Under the pieces are notes generated by a model, which was given only the letters and a program-made list of their open reading frames with translations, did no database searches and had not been told where the DNA came from. Below, one piece after another: positions 47,168 through 59,476 of a DNA stretch of 64,000 nt. The stretch is taken from assembly GCF_037975245.1 (NCBI RefSeq), contig NC_092578.1, forward strand, positions 18,562,321-18,626,320, given 5' to 3'. Position 1 is the first letter of the stretch. Every line of letters begins with the position of its first letter. The DNA comes from Apostichopus japonicus. Lineage: Eukaryota; Echinodermata; Holothuroidea; Aspidochirotida; Stichopodidae. The position numbers and the translations under genes were made by a program.

Positions 47168-48444
47168 CTCTTTCAACGAGAGCCGACGGGAGAGCTGTTA
47201 AAGTCATCAGCAACCACGCAGAAAAGAGAGACGATTATATATTGTAAATGGGATTACCATCAACTACTTTCATCTGCCAAATTTTGTTATTTCTAGGTTC
47301 CAAAAGAGAAGGATACATAGTTACCGGATAAACATAACTACGCCAATGTTCCACGTTAGTAGCCTAGATACAACACTCACTTCCGAACCATAATAAAGTG
47401 TAGGCTACAAGTCAAGTGTGTACGCTATATACTCGTAGGATATACAAAACGATTAGCATTCAATTATATAGGAAATGGTTTACGCTCGACCGATCATGCG
47501 CACATTCTACACAGCAACCAGTCAAGCACAAAATGAGATCAACTCCTTAGTTGGATGTTTTAATAATGTTTAAGAAAACAATTTTTTAATTACTACCATT
47601 CAATTACGAAGCACGTCATTAAGCAAGTTTGGCTAAAAATGAGGCTACGTAGCCTGCATGCATGCAAACAAAACATTTCATGTTACAACAGTGCAGTGTT
47701 GCTATTGTTGTTATTGATTATAATTTGAAAAGCGTCGGAATGAAACAACGCACATGGCCGTCCGTTAATTAAATGCTCAGTTGGGATACCTTGAAGGGCA
47801 TACCTCTCCGCAGAATACGACCACGCCACCGCCAGTCCCTCCCCCACCCCCACCCCCACCCCCTTCCATCACCTAGAAGCCATAACCAACTCTGATAAAT
47901 TAAGTCGTGCCTTTTTACTTTATCTGAGTACCACTTTACCTAAAGTTCCATTCCTGTTGAATTACCCTTCCTCAAACAGAGCAAATTTCCGTTCAATCGC
48001 TTCATGCCGTTCAAAGACAAAAGTATAGTCAAAAATCACGGTTTGTAGCGAAAGAGAACTTGAAGAAACAAGAAACGTCTGATGCCTAAAATGCTTTTTT
48101 TTTTTTTTTTCTATAAATAGAACAAGGGTATCGGTCGTTTATTACGTTACTACTGATCATGCGCACAAGTTCGTCTTTGTTCGTATCAAAGTGTCTGGAA
48201 TCAAACCTCAATACTAGTCGTCAAACTTGTATATTATATACAGACACACATTCTAGTTTCAAATTTCTACGAATGCAATTTTAACCATTTTTCTATCTCT
48301 CTCTTACACACACAGAGACATACACACAATCGTCAAATTGTCTTCATTTCTCTCTATCTATCTATATCTTTATTTTTATATACAGGTAATAGATGCGAAC
48401 AATACGTTCATATCACGCTCCAAGGCGCTAAAAAAGCATGCATT
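47168..48444. other. Unassigned DNA
   Basis: A CCCCCACCC-like run lies near 47838-47863 and a T run near 48093-48110. Otherwise I see no feature. Confidence 0.4.
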
Positions 48445-48996
48445 TTGGAGAACTCGTTTAAAGTTAGTCAAGCATTTCTCACTTTCAATCTAAAATTGAT
48501 TTCTTTCAAAGATATTTCCCTCATTTCCGTGTGTCACTTAATCCGAAAACCACCCATGTGTTACCAAAAAATCCCGTCGCCCGTTAAGAGACAAATATTT
48601 TTGCTAAGAGAAATGGCTTCCCCACGTGTTCTCTTGAGATCTGACGCCTTTACCAAAACCTTTTGGATTCGAAAAGCTGCAAGCATTTCTAGGAGCAGCG
48701 AGCGTATCAGCGGAGCGATTAGCCACTTTTAACGGTTGGTCGCCCCGGCCGATCAACGCATTGACCTTATACGATTGATATATAGGAACGAAGTTGTATC
48801 TTTCTCTCCTTGTTTTGGCACTTGGCGACACAAATGGTATTTCCTGCTGACAGGCGGGCTTAGGCATCCCACCTTCCAAAAACAACCATGTGGCACCACG
48901 CAAAGTTGCAAAATGATTTGTGGAACTTGAAAATATCAACTTTTGCTGGATATGTGTAAATAAATAAATAAATAAAAAACAACAAATATGTGACAA
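48445..48996. other. Segment open in both directions, coding status unclear
   Basis: A 95-codon frame runs on the plus strand (48445-48732) and a 130-codon frame on the minus strand (48604-48996). They share a region of more balanced base composition. The minus frame contains ATWLFLEGGMPKPACQQEIP and SFSNPKGFGKGVRSQENTWG. Neither shows a domain I recognise. Overlapping open frames on both strands often mark a GC-richer repeat or an old exon. I cannot choose. Confidence 0.25.
48959..48978 (+). repeat. (AAAT)n microsatellite
   Basis: About five AAAT tetranucleotides. Confidence 0.85.
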
Positions 48997-50586
48997 TTGA
49001 AAGATACAAATGTTCCATTGAAAGCATATTTTAGTGTGTTGAGTTTGGTATATTTGTACAATTTATCCATATTGAAATTGTCTTGTTTCATTTCACGTAA
49101 ATAAAATATATAAAACGATTCTTTTAACTTTCGATCTTGTTTTTCGTTTATGTTTAAGGCTAAGAAGGTTAATATTTAAGGCTAATATGAAAAAAAATTG
49201 TTTCTGTGCGGACGTTTCATATTGTGTTGTTTTTTTTCTTAATGGAATAATTAGCGTTAATTAGATACAAAAATATTTGTCAAAATAAGTTGCATTTTGA
49301 TGAAATTATTACAACAGAGAAAATTGATAGTTAAACAAACATTCGAAGTATATATCAGGTATCAATTAGGATAATTCAACAAGAAAATTATAAATTCCTA
49401 ATTAAAGCAACTATTGGTGACGTAATTATGATGGAAACACAAAACACGATGAAGCTATTGTACTGACGAATAATTGTACAAAACTAATACCAAAGAAATA
49501 AGTACAATTTAATATAATTTAGTATATTATATATTCTGGTAGTTGATCATTAGTGTTGAATAAGTCATTCGAATAGCGGTGAAACGCAAACGTTAAATAT
49601 GTTCCAAATAAGTTTATAGATGGTATCTTATGCAGATGGAAAAGATTTGATGATGAAAAGGGCGTAGTTGGATTTCTGGGGGGGGGGGGGCAGGCAAACA
49701 TTTTCCAAGGGAGACAGGCAGAACCTATTTTCTAAAAACATTTTTTTTACCATTCCCCCACATCTCACCTCCCCCACCCCGTAAGGTGAAGTACTCAGAA
49801 CTAATATACTATACTCTCTAAATTGATTAACCACTAACTAACCACTAGCTAACCATAGCTAACCACTCTCCTTTCACTCAAGTTTTAATGCACGATACTG
49901 TTGGAAGATCTATAAAAGGCAAGCCCAGTCACAACTCGATGTACAATAGCTACGTCTAGACACGTTTGTCCAAAACTTATCCGATTATCAGATTCATTTG
50001 AAGATTCATTTAAAATTAAGGTTAATTATAAAGACAACATTATCTCTCCGTTTTTGTTTTGTGTTCCATTTAAATCTGGAAATAGATACAAAAGGTTTCA
50101 GTTACACTTAATATAAAAGGTTGTTCTAATCTCCTAACTATTTGATTATGTAATTTATTCAAGTAATCTCATCCGGTATAACTATCTTTGTTCAAGAGTT
50201 TTGCTTGGTTAATTATCACAGTCAAGTATGTATGGTATGGGAGTTATATAGGATAATAGGGATTTGACTAATTTACGACTGCTCTATAAATGCTGGGTAA
50301 GAGGACGTTTATTTACTTAAATCTAATTATCAGGAAAGAGGTATTCATGACAGGTTGTATGGTTGAGCCCAGGCAAATGATTTCAATAAGCTAGTCCTTT
50401 CACAATCATTGTGCGTTTGCATGCTTCGACGTTGAAAGAATTCCTATATACTTTAATCTTAAATCTCATTAAGTCAATTCAACAGAGAGTCCACGTGTAA
50501 TAGGTACCTCATCTTGGTTACACGTTTAACCTTTCCTTTTGTAAAAAGTAAAAAATAAAGCCTTTAAACACCAACGGCCTTCCATA
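48997..50586. other. Unassigned DNA
   Basis: The stretch is AT-rich. It contains a G run (49678-49690) and a short CTAACCACTAA-type repeat (49828-49866). Confidence 0.4.
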
Positions 50587-50742
50587 ATGCCGAATTGGAC
50601 GATGGTCAATGCTGCTATCGTCTATAGAATACTTTTTAAGAAAAAGTCACCCAGGAAAGAACCTGGGCACGAAAACCAAACTACCAAACGACTGATCCGC
50701 TCTCAGCCCCAGTCCCCTTGCATCGGGACTGTGACTGTGTGA
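50587..50742 (+). pseudogene. Possible transposase fragment (piggyBac-like?)
   Basis: A 51-codon frame reads MPNWTMVNAAIVYRILFKKK, then SPRKEPGHENQTTKRLIRSQ. The motif of a hydrophobic residue, then VNA-IVYR, then a basic run resembles the end of the piggyBac catalytic domain (VNSWILY-like) as I recall it. The match is short. The open frame extends upstream without a clear start and no terminal repeats were seen. It could be coincidence. Confidence 0.2.
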
Positions 50743-53470
50743 TCATATAGAATCTATAGAATAGTGTAATTGTACCTCAACTAAGAAACAGAGGAAGACA
50801 AAGGTTGAAGTAAACTAACCGAAAGCTTCTAAATATCGGTGCTCCTTCAATCTTTAGTTGACTGTTTTTTACTTTCCTTCCTTCTCTAAATATTGACCTA
50901 CTTTTGATAAGTGAAGTCTGTGAATCCTGTAAGCTACACTAGAATCATCGTTGGTTGCCTTCCTTTATATTCTACACTCTTTGTCGCCATGAAAGAAACC
51001 GCAGAGCCAAAAGAATCAAGGTTTGTCGACATGTCAGCAAAGACGCGTGACGTCATCTTGGCCATGCGCAGTAGTAACTATACTTCCACTTAACTTTTCA
51101 TAACTAATGTGATAATCGACTTGCAAATTATATACTGTGTGCTTTTTACTTTGCGTGATTTGAATTTTCTTGAAAGCAGAACACATAAACTCATGCAGGC
51201 CTCCGTCGTTTGTTGATTTATGTATAACAAACTCTACTTCATTATTGTAAAATTATAAGTTGGAAATTTCAAAGATAAAATAAATAATGTTTGAACATAC
51301 TCAAATCAAACTATAGTCAGTCTTTGTATAATGTCATTTACATAATTATATCTTCTTATTTAATCTGAAACAATGTGACAGGACCAACTTCAATAATATC
51401 AACATCTCGAGCACTCTGGAAAATTACAACGATAGATAGATAAGTTAAAGCAACATATTGAGCCTATATTGGACAGAAATGGATCCATCGAATGGATCCA
51501 AAAAAACGATTACATTCCTTCATAATTGTATTTACTTGTTGTGTTTGTTTTATATTATAGTAATGCGTCCTCTTTGTAATCGTTTTGAGATGAAGTGAGT
51601 GGAATTGTGTCCCCACCCCCACCCCCGACACCCTCCCGTCACCATACACCATTTCTATGGTCATTGCCTTTATACAATAAATGCATGGAACAAAAGTCAA
51701 ATTTCTATAGTAGGATATTAAAAATTAAAACTTTGAAATGTTGAATTATAAAACCAATCAGGTAAATGGAAACTCACAGTGTTTCTTTAAAGTTACTATC
51801 ACGAGTGGTAATAAATGTTTGCAGAGGCCACGGAACACAAGTTTAATGTCGTTAGATGTAAACTTTCGTTTTGACATTATTTGTCTATCGGACAACTTAA
51901 CAATGGATGGACGTGCCATACATTATACGCAGCAAAGTACGTTAATTTTGCTTATATACTTTGAAATAATCATATAAATAGAGCGATTTGGAATACGGTA
52001 ACTAACTGGTTATATATATGACTACTATGATGTCATTTATCCTGAGATACGTTACCAGACACCCCATCAAGTACATGAGACTTCCGGTTTTGCAAAACAC
52101 CTTTTGCAAGTTTTAAATTTCATTGATCCCATAACCTGTGACAAATTAACGTTAATTAATACCCTCTAAACGATTAAACTAATTACAACTTCATACATGA
52201 GTATGACACTTTCCTTTTACCTTCATTGACCACATCACCTTTTGGGTTTTATATTAATTATTACTCTGTAAAGTTTCAGAGTATGATATCCCATTTCCCC
52301 ATTGTTGAGGGGTTCGGCCATTTTGTCATCGTGGTTCCCATGCGTGGTATGCCTAATTAAAAACTAACCCTATTAATTCTCTCATCAAAGCAAATATAGT
52401 ATATTGTGACATGTCCGTTATCGCACAGTGTGCTTGCTTGACACCTTCAGCGTCGGCGGACAAAAATATCAACCCTTTACCACAAATTTATAAACAGAGG
52501 ACCTGATAACTTCCTTTCATCTTTCATCAACCTTCCATTTAATACTGCTCCGTATGTGAAATCTCATTCTCTTTTAAATTTCAGCAAATCCCAGGGACAG
52601 ATCTGTTCTTTATCTATTTTTATCTAGCTTTTTGTCCCAAACGGCCTTCCTTAATATCATGTTAGCAACAGTGGTGGAGATAATGAAGTAATAAGCTTAC
52701 TCAGCAGTGAAGTCGTCTGCTTGAACTCAGATGAGAAATCGAGCGTGAGTAATGCGGGGGTATCTTCCCGACTATCCCCTGTCTTGACTTTTTAATTTGA
52801 ATCTTTCCAAGAGTCGATATAAACATATCTGGGTATGATCCGAACTTGGTATTTGATTGTAATCACCTTGCTTAAGGACCATAAATCCTTAATTAACCAT
52901 ACGGAAAGAATGACATCATTTTTAATTCCAGGAGATAGTTAATGAAATTTAACAGAAGTCTTCCTAAACAAGGGTATCGTTGGGGGCTATAATTTGAAAT
53001 ATATATGTTCAGCTGTATAGTGGATGTCTTTGTAATACCAGCGAGCAAATGATACACGGTTAGTTGGGTTTAATACCATGCCATTGTTGCCAGGTAGAAA
53101 AGCCAAGATTGAATTGTCGTACACTGAACTATAGAACTGCATCAATGCACGTTGTCACTATACGACATGTACTTTGCGCTGGGTTGTCACGTGACATGAT
53201 TCTGAGCATGCAGTTTAAAGTGTCCACAAATAATGGGGTATCTCTCAATTAATAGCTATGACTCCTGGCGCGACGTTGATGGACCGGAAGTAAGATGCTT
53301 CCCATTGGCTTATTAGATGCTTCCTTATGCAATTCATTTTTATTACCTATGAATTCTCTTTCTTAATTTTTATTCCTTTTGATTGCCTTTCTTGAATTTT
53401 TACTCTTAAGTATCCCAATTATTTAAATTTTATACTGGAATATAAACTGAACGTAGGCTGAGCTTCCGCC
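50743..53470. other. Unassigned DNA
   Basis: No convincing gene or element was seen. Short open frames at 50911-51093, 51738-51977 and 53064-53252 lack motifs. Confidence 0.4.
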
Positions 53471-53499
53471 TATATAACTCCCAGTAGTTCCTTTGATGG

Positions 53500-53904
53500 T
53501 TGAAAATGCAAGACGTAACCAATGCCGGAAGTTGCTCTATAGGGAGACATTCGCAAATGAGCAGTAAACTTGAAATGCATGACATTCATTTACTTTGTAA
53601 CATGGAAATCAGCCCAGACTTTGAAAACATGTTCACTTTACAGCATAGCCCCAACACCTTTTACTCAACTAGCAGTGTTAACACTTCCGTGCCCACCCCC
53701 TCCCCAACCCCCCCCCCCCGGACAAAAAAAAAACAAGAAAGGGTATCCAAGAACTCCTTTTCTAGTATGCTACGTTTGAGTTTATGCAGATCAAAGAGCA
53801 ACTCATTCCCCCCCTATATTTACGGTTTCCATTCAGAAACTCAACTTCGGGGCGCCAAGGGAAGGCTCAATGGATACCATTTGATAATCATAGAGAAACG
53901 TTGA
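53500..53904 (+). CDS. Unidentified 134-codon open frame (doubtful)
   Basis: The frame begins MKMQDVTNAGSC and is preceded by TATATAA at 53472-53478, only 22 bp before the ATG. It contains FENMFTLQHSPNTFYSTSSV, then reads through a C run (Pro-rich) and an A run (Lys-rich). Such homopolymers are unstable in coding DNA. I recognise no domain. Probably not a gene. Confidence 0.15.
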   Translation: MKMQDVTNAGSCSIGRHSQMSSKLEMHDIHLLCNMEISPDFENMFTLQHSPNTFYSTSSVNTSVPTPSPTPPPRTKKKQERVSKNSFSSMLRLSLCRSKSNSFPPYIYGFHSETQLRGAKGRLNGYHLIIIEKR

Positions 53905-56900
53905 ATTTCGACCCGTTTCGTGGGAGGAAAAAATATTAAAGAGATCGTGTGGTAGATTAAATGAAGAGTTCACTGAACAAATGATGACAGCAAGACAATT
54001 TGACTGAATTTTAAACTGAGATAATATTTTATTTTCTTGCAAAATAATGCAAAAATAATATGACAATTTCATCTAAACAATTTTCAGATCAAGTGTTTCC
54101 TCCCACTTACCTCTTACAATATAAAATCTACAATGAAATAACCAACGTATCCAAACGAATCCCTCTAAATTAAATCAAACCAACCCGGACAGTACCTAAC
54201 AACTTAAATTAAAACAAAAGAGGTGAGAATCATCTCAAAAAGCAAAGATAAAATCGTTCTTAATTCTAACAGTAAGTTAGATTCTGGGTATTGACACTTT
54301 GCGTCATATTTTTGTGCTATTCTTCAAACTCCGAATGCCGGAAACGTTAACCTACAAGAATAAACTATATAATTGTAAATCACATAAACGTAATAAATGC
54401 AGTAAGATCCCGTCTCTCCGTAACATCGGCAAACTATAACATCTGGCTCGTAATCTGTTTCACTGGCATATACCACTGTGAGCGAAAGTGGCGTCCAAGA
54501 CCTTTTAGATTCTGGTCATACCCCCTCCCCTCCCCACAAATCGGTTACATAATAACAAATTGGTTTAATATTATATAAAGTAACACTACTCTCAATTAAT
54601 TCGTCCATCCACATCCCCCCTCCTGCCACCCCCACCCCCCGCCCCCATCCGAAACCCTCTCATCTGGTTTAGACTAGTTTAATCAAAGTGATACATCGAA
54701 CTCAAATATGTGCTTTTTCGCTAACTAGAACGACAATACATTTGAATTATTTCAAAACTTCCACCCCTCTCCCCTCCCCTTCCAGTCCCATCCTCCTATC
54801 CAATATCAATTCCATTGTAAGCTATACGATATATATATATATATATATATATTTGATATAGTCTCTGCATGGAAAGAGTGTAACCCAAGATACATATTTT
54901 ATATTGATAACATTCAGATAAACTATGATTCATTGCACATGATTGAGCTGCGGCTAGACGAAAAAAAATATTTATATTTCACTTGCTTTTGTACCCCAGA
55001 TAATCTAACCCCATTGAAAGAATATCGACCACATAATTTCCTTAAATAAATATTTATTTTCATATTGGTTATGTTTTTAAGTAATGTGAAAACCTTTATC
55101 ATAGTCTGATATTCAGAACATGAAGGAATTGTGTCACACTAAATGTAACAGCTTAGTAATTAAAACAAAACAAAAATTAATTGGTGAAAACTTTGTCAAT
55201 GGAAGCGCTGTAGGACAGACTCAGTTCAGAGGATAATATATTTGGTAAGGAACGGAGTTTTTGTTATTCAAGAACAATTCCTCAACAATATTTTCATAAA
55301 AAAGCCTGTTGTTAACCACATTTGGCATACATCCCATTTATGATGTTAGGTGTCTATGTTCCAAAGATCATGATACCAGCCTACCACCCGATAATGGTGG
55401 TCACTGAACGGAACATGTCTGATCACGGTACTAGCCTGTATATTTGTCGCCACCTGGGTCAAATCAACAGATTATTCATCGCCACTGTGTATAGTTGCCA
55501 GATACCTATCGTCATAATGATATTCACAGTTAAGTGAATATCTGTCATACCTTTACAATAACATTTAAAAGCTTAAATCATACAAAATCAAGAAATCCCC
55601 TTTAAAGCCCCTCCATGATCTTGCTTTAAAGTTGGTTGCAACTTTAAGTAATATCTCAGTTATAATTTGTAAGACTTTCTGATAATATCTTGGTTCAAAG
55701 AAATAGCAACAATTTTTTTTTTTTAAATGACATCATCAAACTGAAATATGTACATCAATAAAATAGTGTTGAAGCAGAAGACTCCACAAAAACCTTCATT
55801 TTTGCTGCTCCCCTAAGATAGATTTCAATGCAACAGGCTGTTCCCTCTTTAAACTTTAAACCAGGATGGATGAGAGTACTCCAGCAAGCTTTAATAACGA
55901 TTGTTACAATCATTCAATAAAGTAAAAACAGGGAAAAGGTTCATAATTTTATGTTGATGGGAGAATCAACTTTTATGTTTAACATGGTCCCCTCCCACAT
56001 CCTTACAAACCTGCCCACCTCCCACGCATTAAAATAGTTTTAGTAAGGATCAATTAAATCCACCCTCCCCCCCTCTTCACCCTCTAACATACATATTCAT
56101 GTAAGGGGAACTCCATTCTGCAGCAATGGCACCTACTCTGTAAGAAATCTAAAACAAAAATTGCTTTTTCAAATTTTCACTTGAAATTAGCTAAAAGCAT
56201 TATCAAAAAATTAAACAAAAGTGTCATACAAAAGGAAAAGGTTGAAAGAATTTTTAGTAATTTTAAAGCCTATTATTACAGACTGAATTTTTGTTTCTCT
56301 TTTTTGTTAGGCTAGCATCTGAATACGTACAAGCTAAAGGCATAATCAATATAAATTTACATGAATTATTACACAGAGAAAAAATTTCAGGTTCTTGCCA
56401 GTACATCTTGGGGCAAGTTTTCAAGTCAGGTCAAAAGAGGCAAAGAAACAATCTTAATTAAAGAAACAATATTAATTAAGAACAAATCTTAATTAGGCAC
56501 AGTTGTGGAAAGAAACCATCTAGTAACAATCTAGTTTAGGAAAATCCAAAATATTGATGACACTAATTATTCCATTTTGTATTTATAATTTTATCGTCAA
56601 TTTTGGGGTCATGCTCAGTTTATTGAAACATACCAAATTTCTTTAATCAACTTGAGGGGTTAAAATTCTATCTAGAGAAAGCAAAATATTTCCCATATTT
56701 TTGTATACATAAATCTCAAATTATCATGAAGAGTCATAATTTTACAAAGAGAAATTCAAAACGTCACATATTTAACTTTGCTTCTCTAGTCACAACGTGC
56801 TTTTGGATTTACAAATGGAATATCTGAAACCACTGTATATCAGTTCTGTTCTGAGAATTAAAAAGTAAGCTGTCAATATCTGTTTTATTCTAGATGTCTG

Positions 56901-57728
56901 CTACATTATGGAATCATTTTTAGTCATAAATGGAATATGAGGGATACCTTGTCTTTAAGTAAACATTCAAAGAATTCTCTTGGAATGACATCATAAAATA
57001 ACAATAAGTATTTCGTCTCTGATTGGCTGATCATCATAACACATAATTCGTTAATACCTCCTACCAAGGATTTGTTTAACCTGTTTAACTGAAAATCGTT
57101 CAATTAAACCAAAAAAAGAAAAGGTAATTAGTTTAACCAATCAATGCCTAGAGCACCTGTACCCTGATTCATATGCAAATAATGTATTGTGGTTCTAGGT
57201 TTATGTTTGGTTTCAAAAGTCACAGATTTTGTCTTACATAATTTGTGATATCAATACGACATCATTAACTAATTAATTGGGAAACCACTCAAGAATGAGG
57301 GGTTTGTAAAAGCATTTAACATATTACTGACTTATAAACAATATGATAGTCAGAATGATATCTCTTGAAAGGAAACCAAAATGTTCTTGACCTCAGCCAC
57401 AACCATAGTGATGACCTCACCCTAAACCATGGTGAACCTAGCCCCAATCTTGGTGACATCACCCCCAATCCATGCTGGGTGATATTCCCTGTGTTAGGTT
57501 ATCTGTGAAAATTGCTTCTTTGTCCCTAGGGGGGTCCTAAATGGAAGAAAAGTTGAGAACCAAGGCATTAAGGTTATTAAGGTTTCTGCGCTGCTGGGAC
57601 CTTAAAACTCTTTTGTATTAATAGTACTGCAGCGAGTAATAAAGATATATATACCTCCGTCCATCTTAGTTCCCATTTGTGTGAAATAAATTATGAAATT
57701 ATCAGAGATTCGTTCGAAAATTAAGACA
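53905..57728. other. Unassigned DNA left of the right-end gene
   Basis: The stretch holds C-rich runs (about 54614-54645) and a (TA)n run (54830-54852). The segment at 55322-55537 has few stops on both strands but no recognisable domain. Imperfect repeats of a CCTCACCCTAAACCATGGTGA-type phrase lie at about 57395-57485. Confidence 0.4.
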
Positions 57729-57906
57729 TTACATAAGTCTCTTTTCCCCGGACTTGGTTCCTTCAAACTCTGCTTTGATTCCAAAGACTACGGATAGAAT
57801 CTCGGACAGGTTCTTCTCTTCCGGGATATATGGTAGATGGCAAGGTGATGAGAGATGAGGCAGTAAGCTGATGAACGAGTCTTCGTTAAGGGGACATGAT
57901 GCGACC
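57729..57906 (-). CDS. Unidentified protein, candidate terminal exon
   Basis: On the minus strand a good acceptor (TTTTTGTTGTTGCTTTAACAG) ends at 57907. One base completes a codon, and 58 codons follow to a TAA at 57729-57731. They read VASCPLNEDSFISLLPHLSS, then PCHLPYIPEEKNLSEILSVV, then FGIKAEFEGTKSGEKRLM. The composition is that of a normal soluble protein, with no low complexity. The phase fits a segment at 58942-59150. I do not recognise the family. The helical, Leu-rich feel would suit a HEAT- or ARM-like C-terminus, but that is a guess. Confidence 0.5.
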
Positions 57907-58941
57907 CTGTTAAAGCAACAACAAAAACAATGAGGGGTAAATAAAGGGTGAGATCGGTTAATATGATATGTAGTTTTTTTTCGTACCTACATTTATTTGT
58001 TTAGTTCTGTGCCAGAGCCTATCGGTACTAATATAGTTCCATACTTTGGAAGAGGAGACTAGGGTGGGGGGAGAGAGGGAGGGAGTGATGTAGAAGAAGG
58101 AACAGATAAAAAACAAACAAGAAAAGAAATAAGAGGAACAAGAGGACCATTCAAAATAAATAAATTCCATTTTAATGAACCAGAGAAAATGAGATGAGAT
58201 GAACAATAAAGAAAAAAAAACAAAGATAGGGGAGGTAAAATATGATAACTCAGACACACCATTGTGTAATAAAGCTTCATCTGTTTCTATGACTACTAAC
58301 TCTGTCCCTCTTCCACCCCCCCTTATTTTCCTTACTGCAAGGGAGAGAATTCTTACACCTACCCCAAGTTAAAAATAATAAGTAATAATAAATTTGATAT
58401 AAAATATGGTACTGCAAACTATGATCCAGACTGCTACACAAATGTGTAGCAGTTTTTGCTACACAAATTTGGCTACACAAAATAGATGTACGTATGTCAT
58501 TTTACCATCTCCATGGTAACAGGAAAAAATTTCACAGACCCAGGGAATTATTTATCCAGTATAGCATTGCAAACTTGCTATGCAAAATGGTTAAATTTTG
58601 CTATGCAACTTGAAAGATATATAATAGAATTGGGGAGAAAGGAACCATATAATTTTATGAGAGAAAAATTTTCAAAGCCCTCAAAAAGCTTCTACACAAA
58701 GTATGAACACTAAATTATATTCCCTGAAACCGTTTACACAAAGACAAAGATATTTAGCAGTTTTTTTGTACAAATAATCTAGAATACATTCTTCAGCGTA
58801 CAAGTCTATATCACAAATCAAATTCACCAACCTAAAAATCGCTTTGCAAAACTGTGAATACTAAACTTTATGCCCCTGATCTGTAACCGTGGGTTACAAG
58901 AAAAAATTAAATGTGATATTGCTTCAAATATTAATATCAAC
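57907..58941 (-). other. Predicted intron of the unidentified right-end gene
   Basis: The intron is 1035 bp if the weak donor GTTGAT at 58941 is used. It includes a perfect 22-bp palindrome, CTGCTACACA-AA-TGTGTAGCAG, at 58431-58452, with two more GCTACACAAA copies just after it. Confidence 0.35.
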
Positions 58942-59150
58942 TGGGCAACAACTTCTTCATTTAAAAACTGTGCCAATGACACAGCCAGTCGGTCTGATTC
59001 GAAGAACAGACCAGAAACTTGTAGGTTAATGGCTTTATCGGAATGTTTTCTCAGTCTCATTCCAATGAGCAATAAGAGATACATTTTCTTTGGTTTGTAA
59101 GGAGGTAGAAATAGATGGTTGCCACAGTAGACCAGCAGTGACATGACATC
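58942..59150 (-). CDS. Unidentified protein, candidate penultimate visible exon
   Basis: On the minus strand an acceptor (TTTTTTGTGGCAG) ends at 59151. A phase-0 frame follows: DVMSLLVYCGNHLFLPPYKP, then KKMYLLLLIGMRLRKHSDKA, then LFFESDRLAVSLAQFLNEEV. The frame remains open to about 58824, so the 3' limit is uncertain. Ending at 58942 (CA|GTTGAT) leaves phase 2, which matches the exon at 57906 and restores a Gln codon. The donor is weak. No earlier exon could be identified in the remaining 4.8 kb. Confidence 0.4.
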
Positions 59151-59339
59151 CTGCCACAAAAAAATTAGAGGGAGAGAGACAGAGTTGTCCCTTGTGATTA
59201 CACTACCAGGTGAGACAGAGGTTGATTACCACATATGCCTCAATCTTAAACTGTTTTCATATCGTTCAATATTAATGAAAAGTCGTCTTAACGCATGGAC
59301 AACCCTTCGTTAATGTAATAACTTTGGATACATATATAT

Positions 59340-59476
59340 GTAAATACATATATATAATTGAAATCATAATGAGTTGGAAAATTCAGAACAGTGAAAAAAT
59401 TTCCAGCCTCCACCGGGATTTGAACCCGGGCCTCCCGCTTTATATGCGGACACCCTAACCACTAGGCTATGGACAC
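59340..59476 (-). mobile_element. tRNA-derived SINE, complete head and tail
   Basis: The head (59403-59476, minus) folds as a tRNA. The acceptor GTGTCCA pairs with TGGAGGC with one mismatch, the A-box is TAGCCTAGTGG, the anticodon stem is TCCGC/GCGGG, and the T-arm is CCGGG-TTCAAAT-CCCGG with a B-box. The anticodon loop ATATAAA would give AUA (Tyr). However, there is no tRNA-Tyr intron, the 3' end is TGG rather than a normal terminus, and a tail follows (CTGTTCTGAATTTTCC, AACTCATTATGATTTC, TATA run). A tail copy recurs at 42397. A SINE is therefore preferred over a functional tRNA gene. Confidence 0.65.

Noticed and set aside
59403-59476. Functional tRNA gene
   Set aside because: An AUA anticodon without an intron, an acceptor mismatch and an attached repeated tail fit a SINE better.
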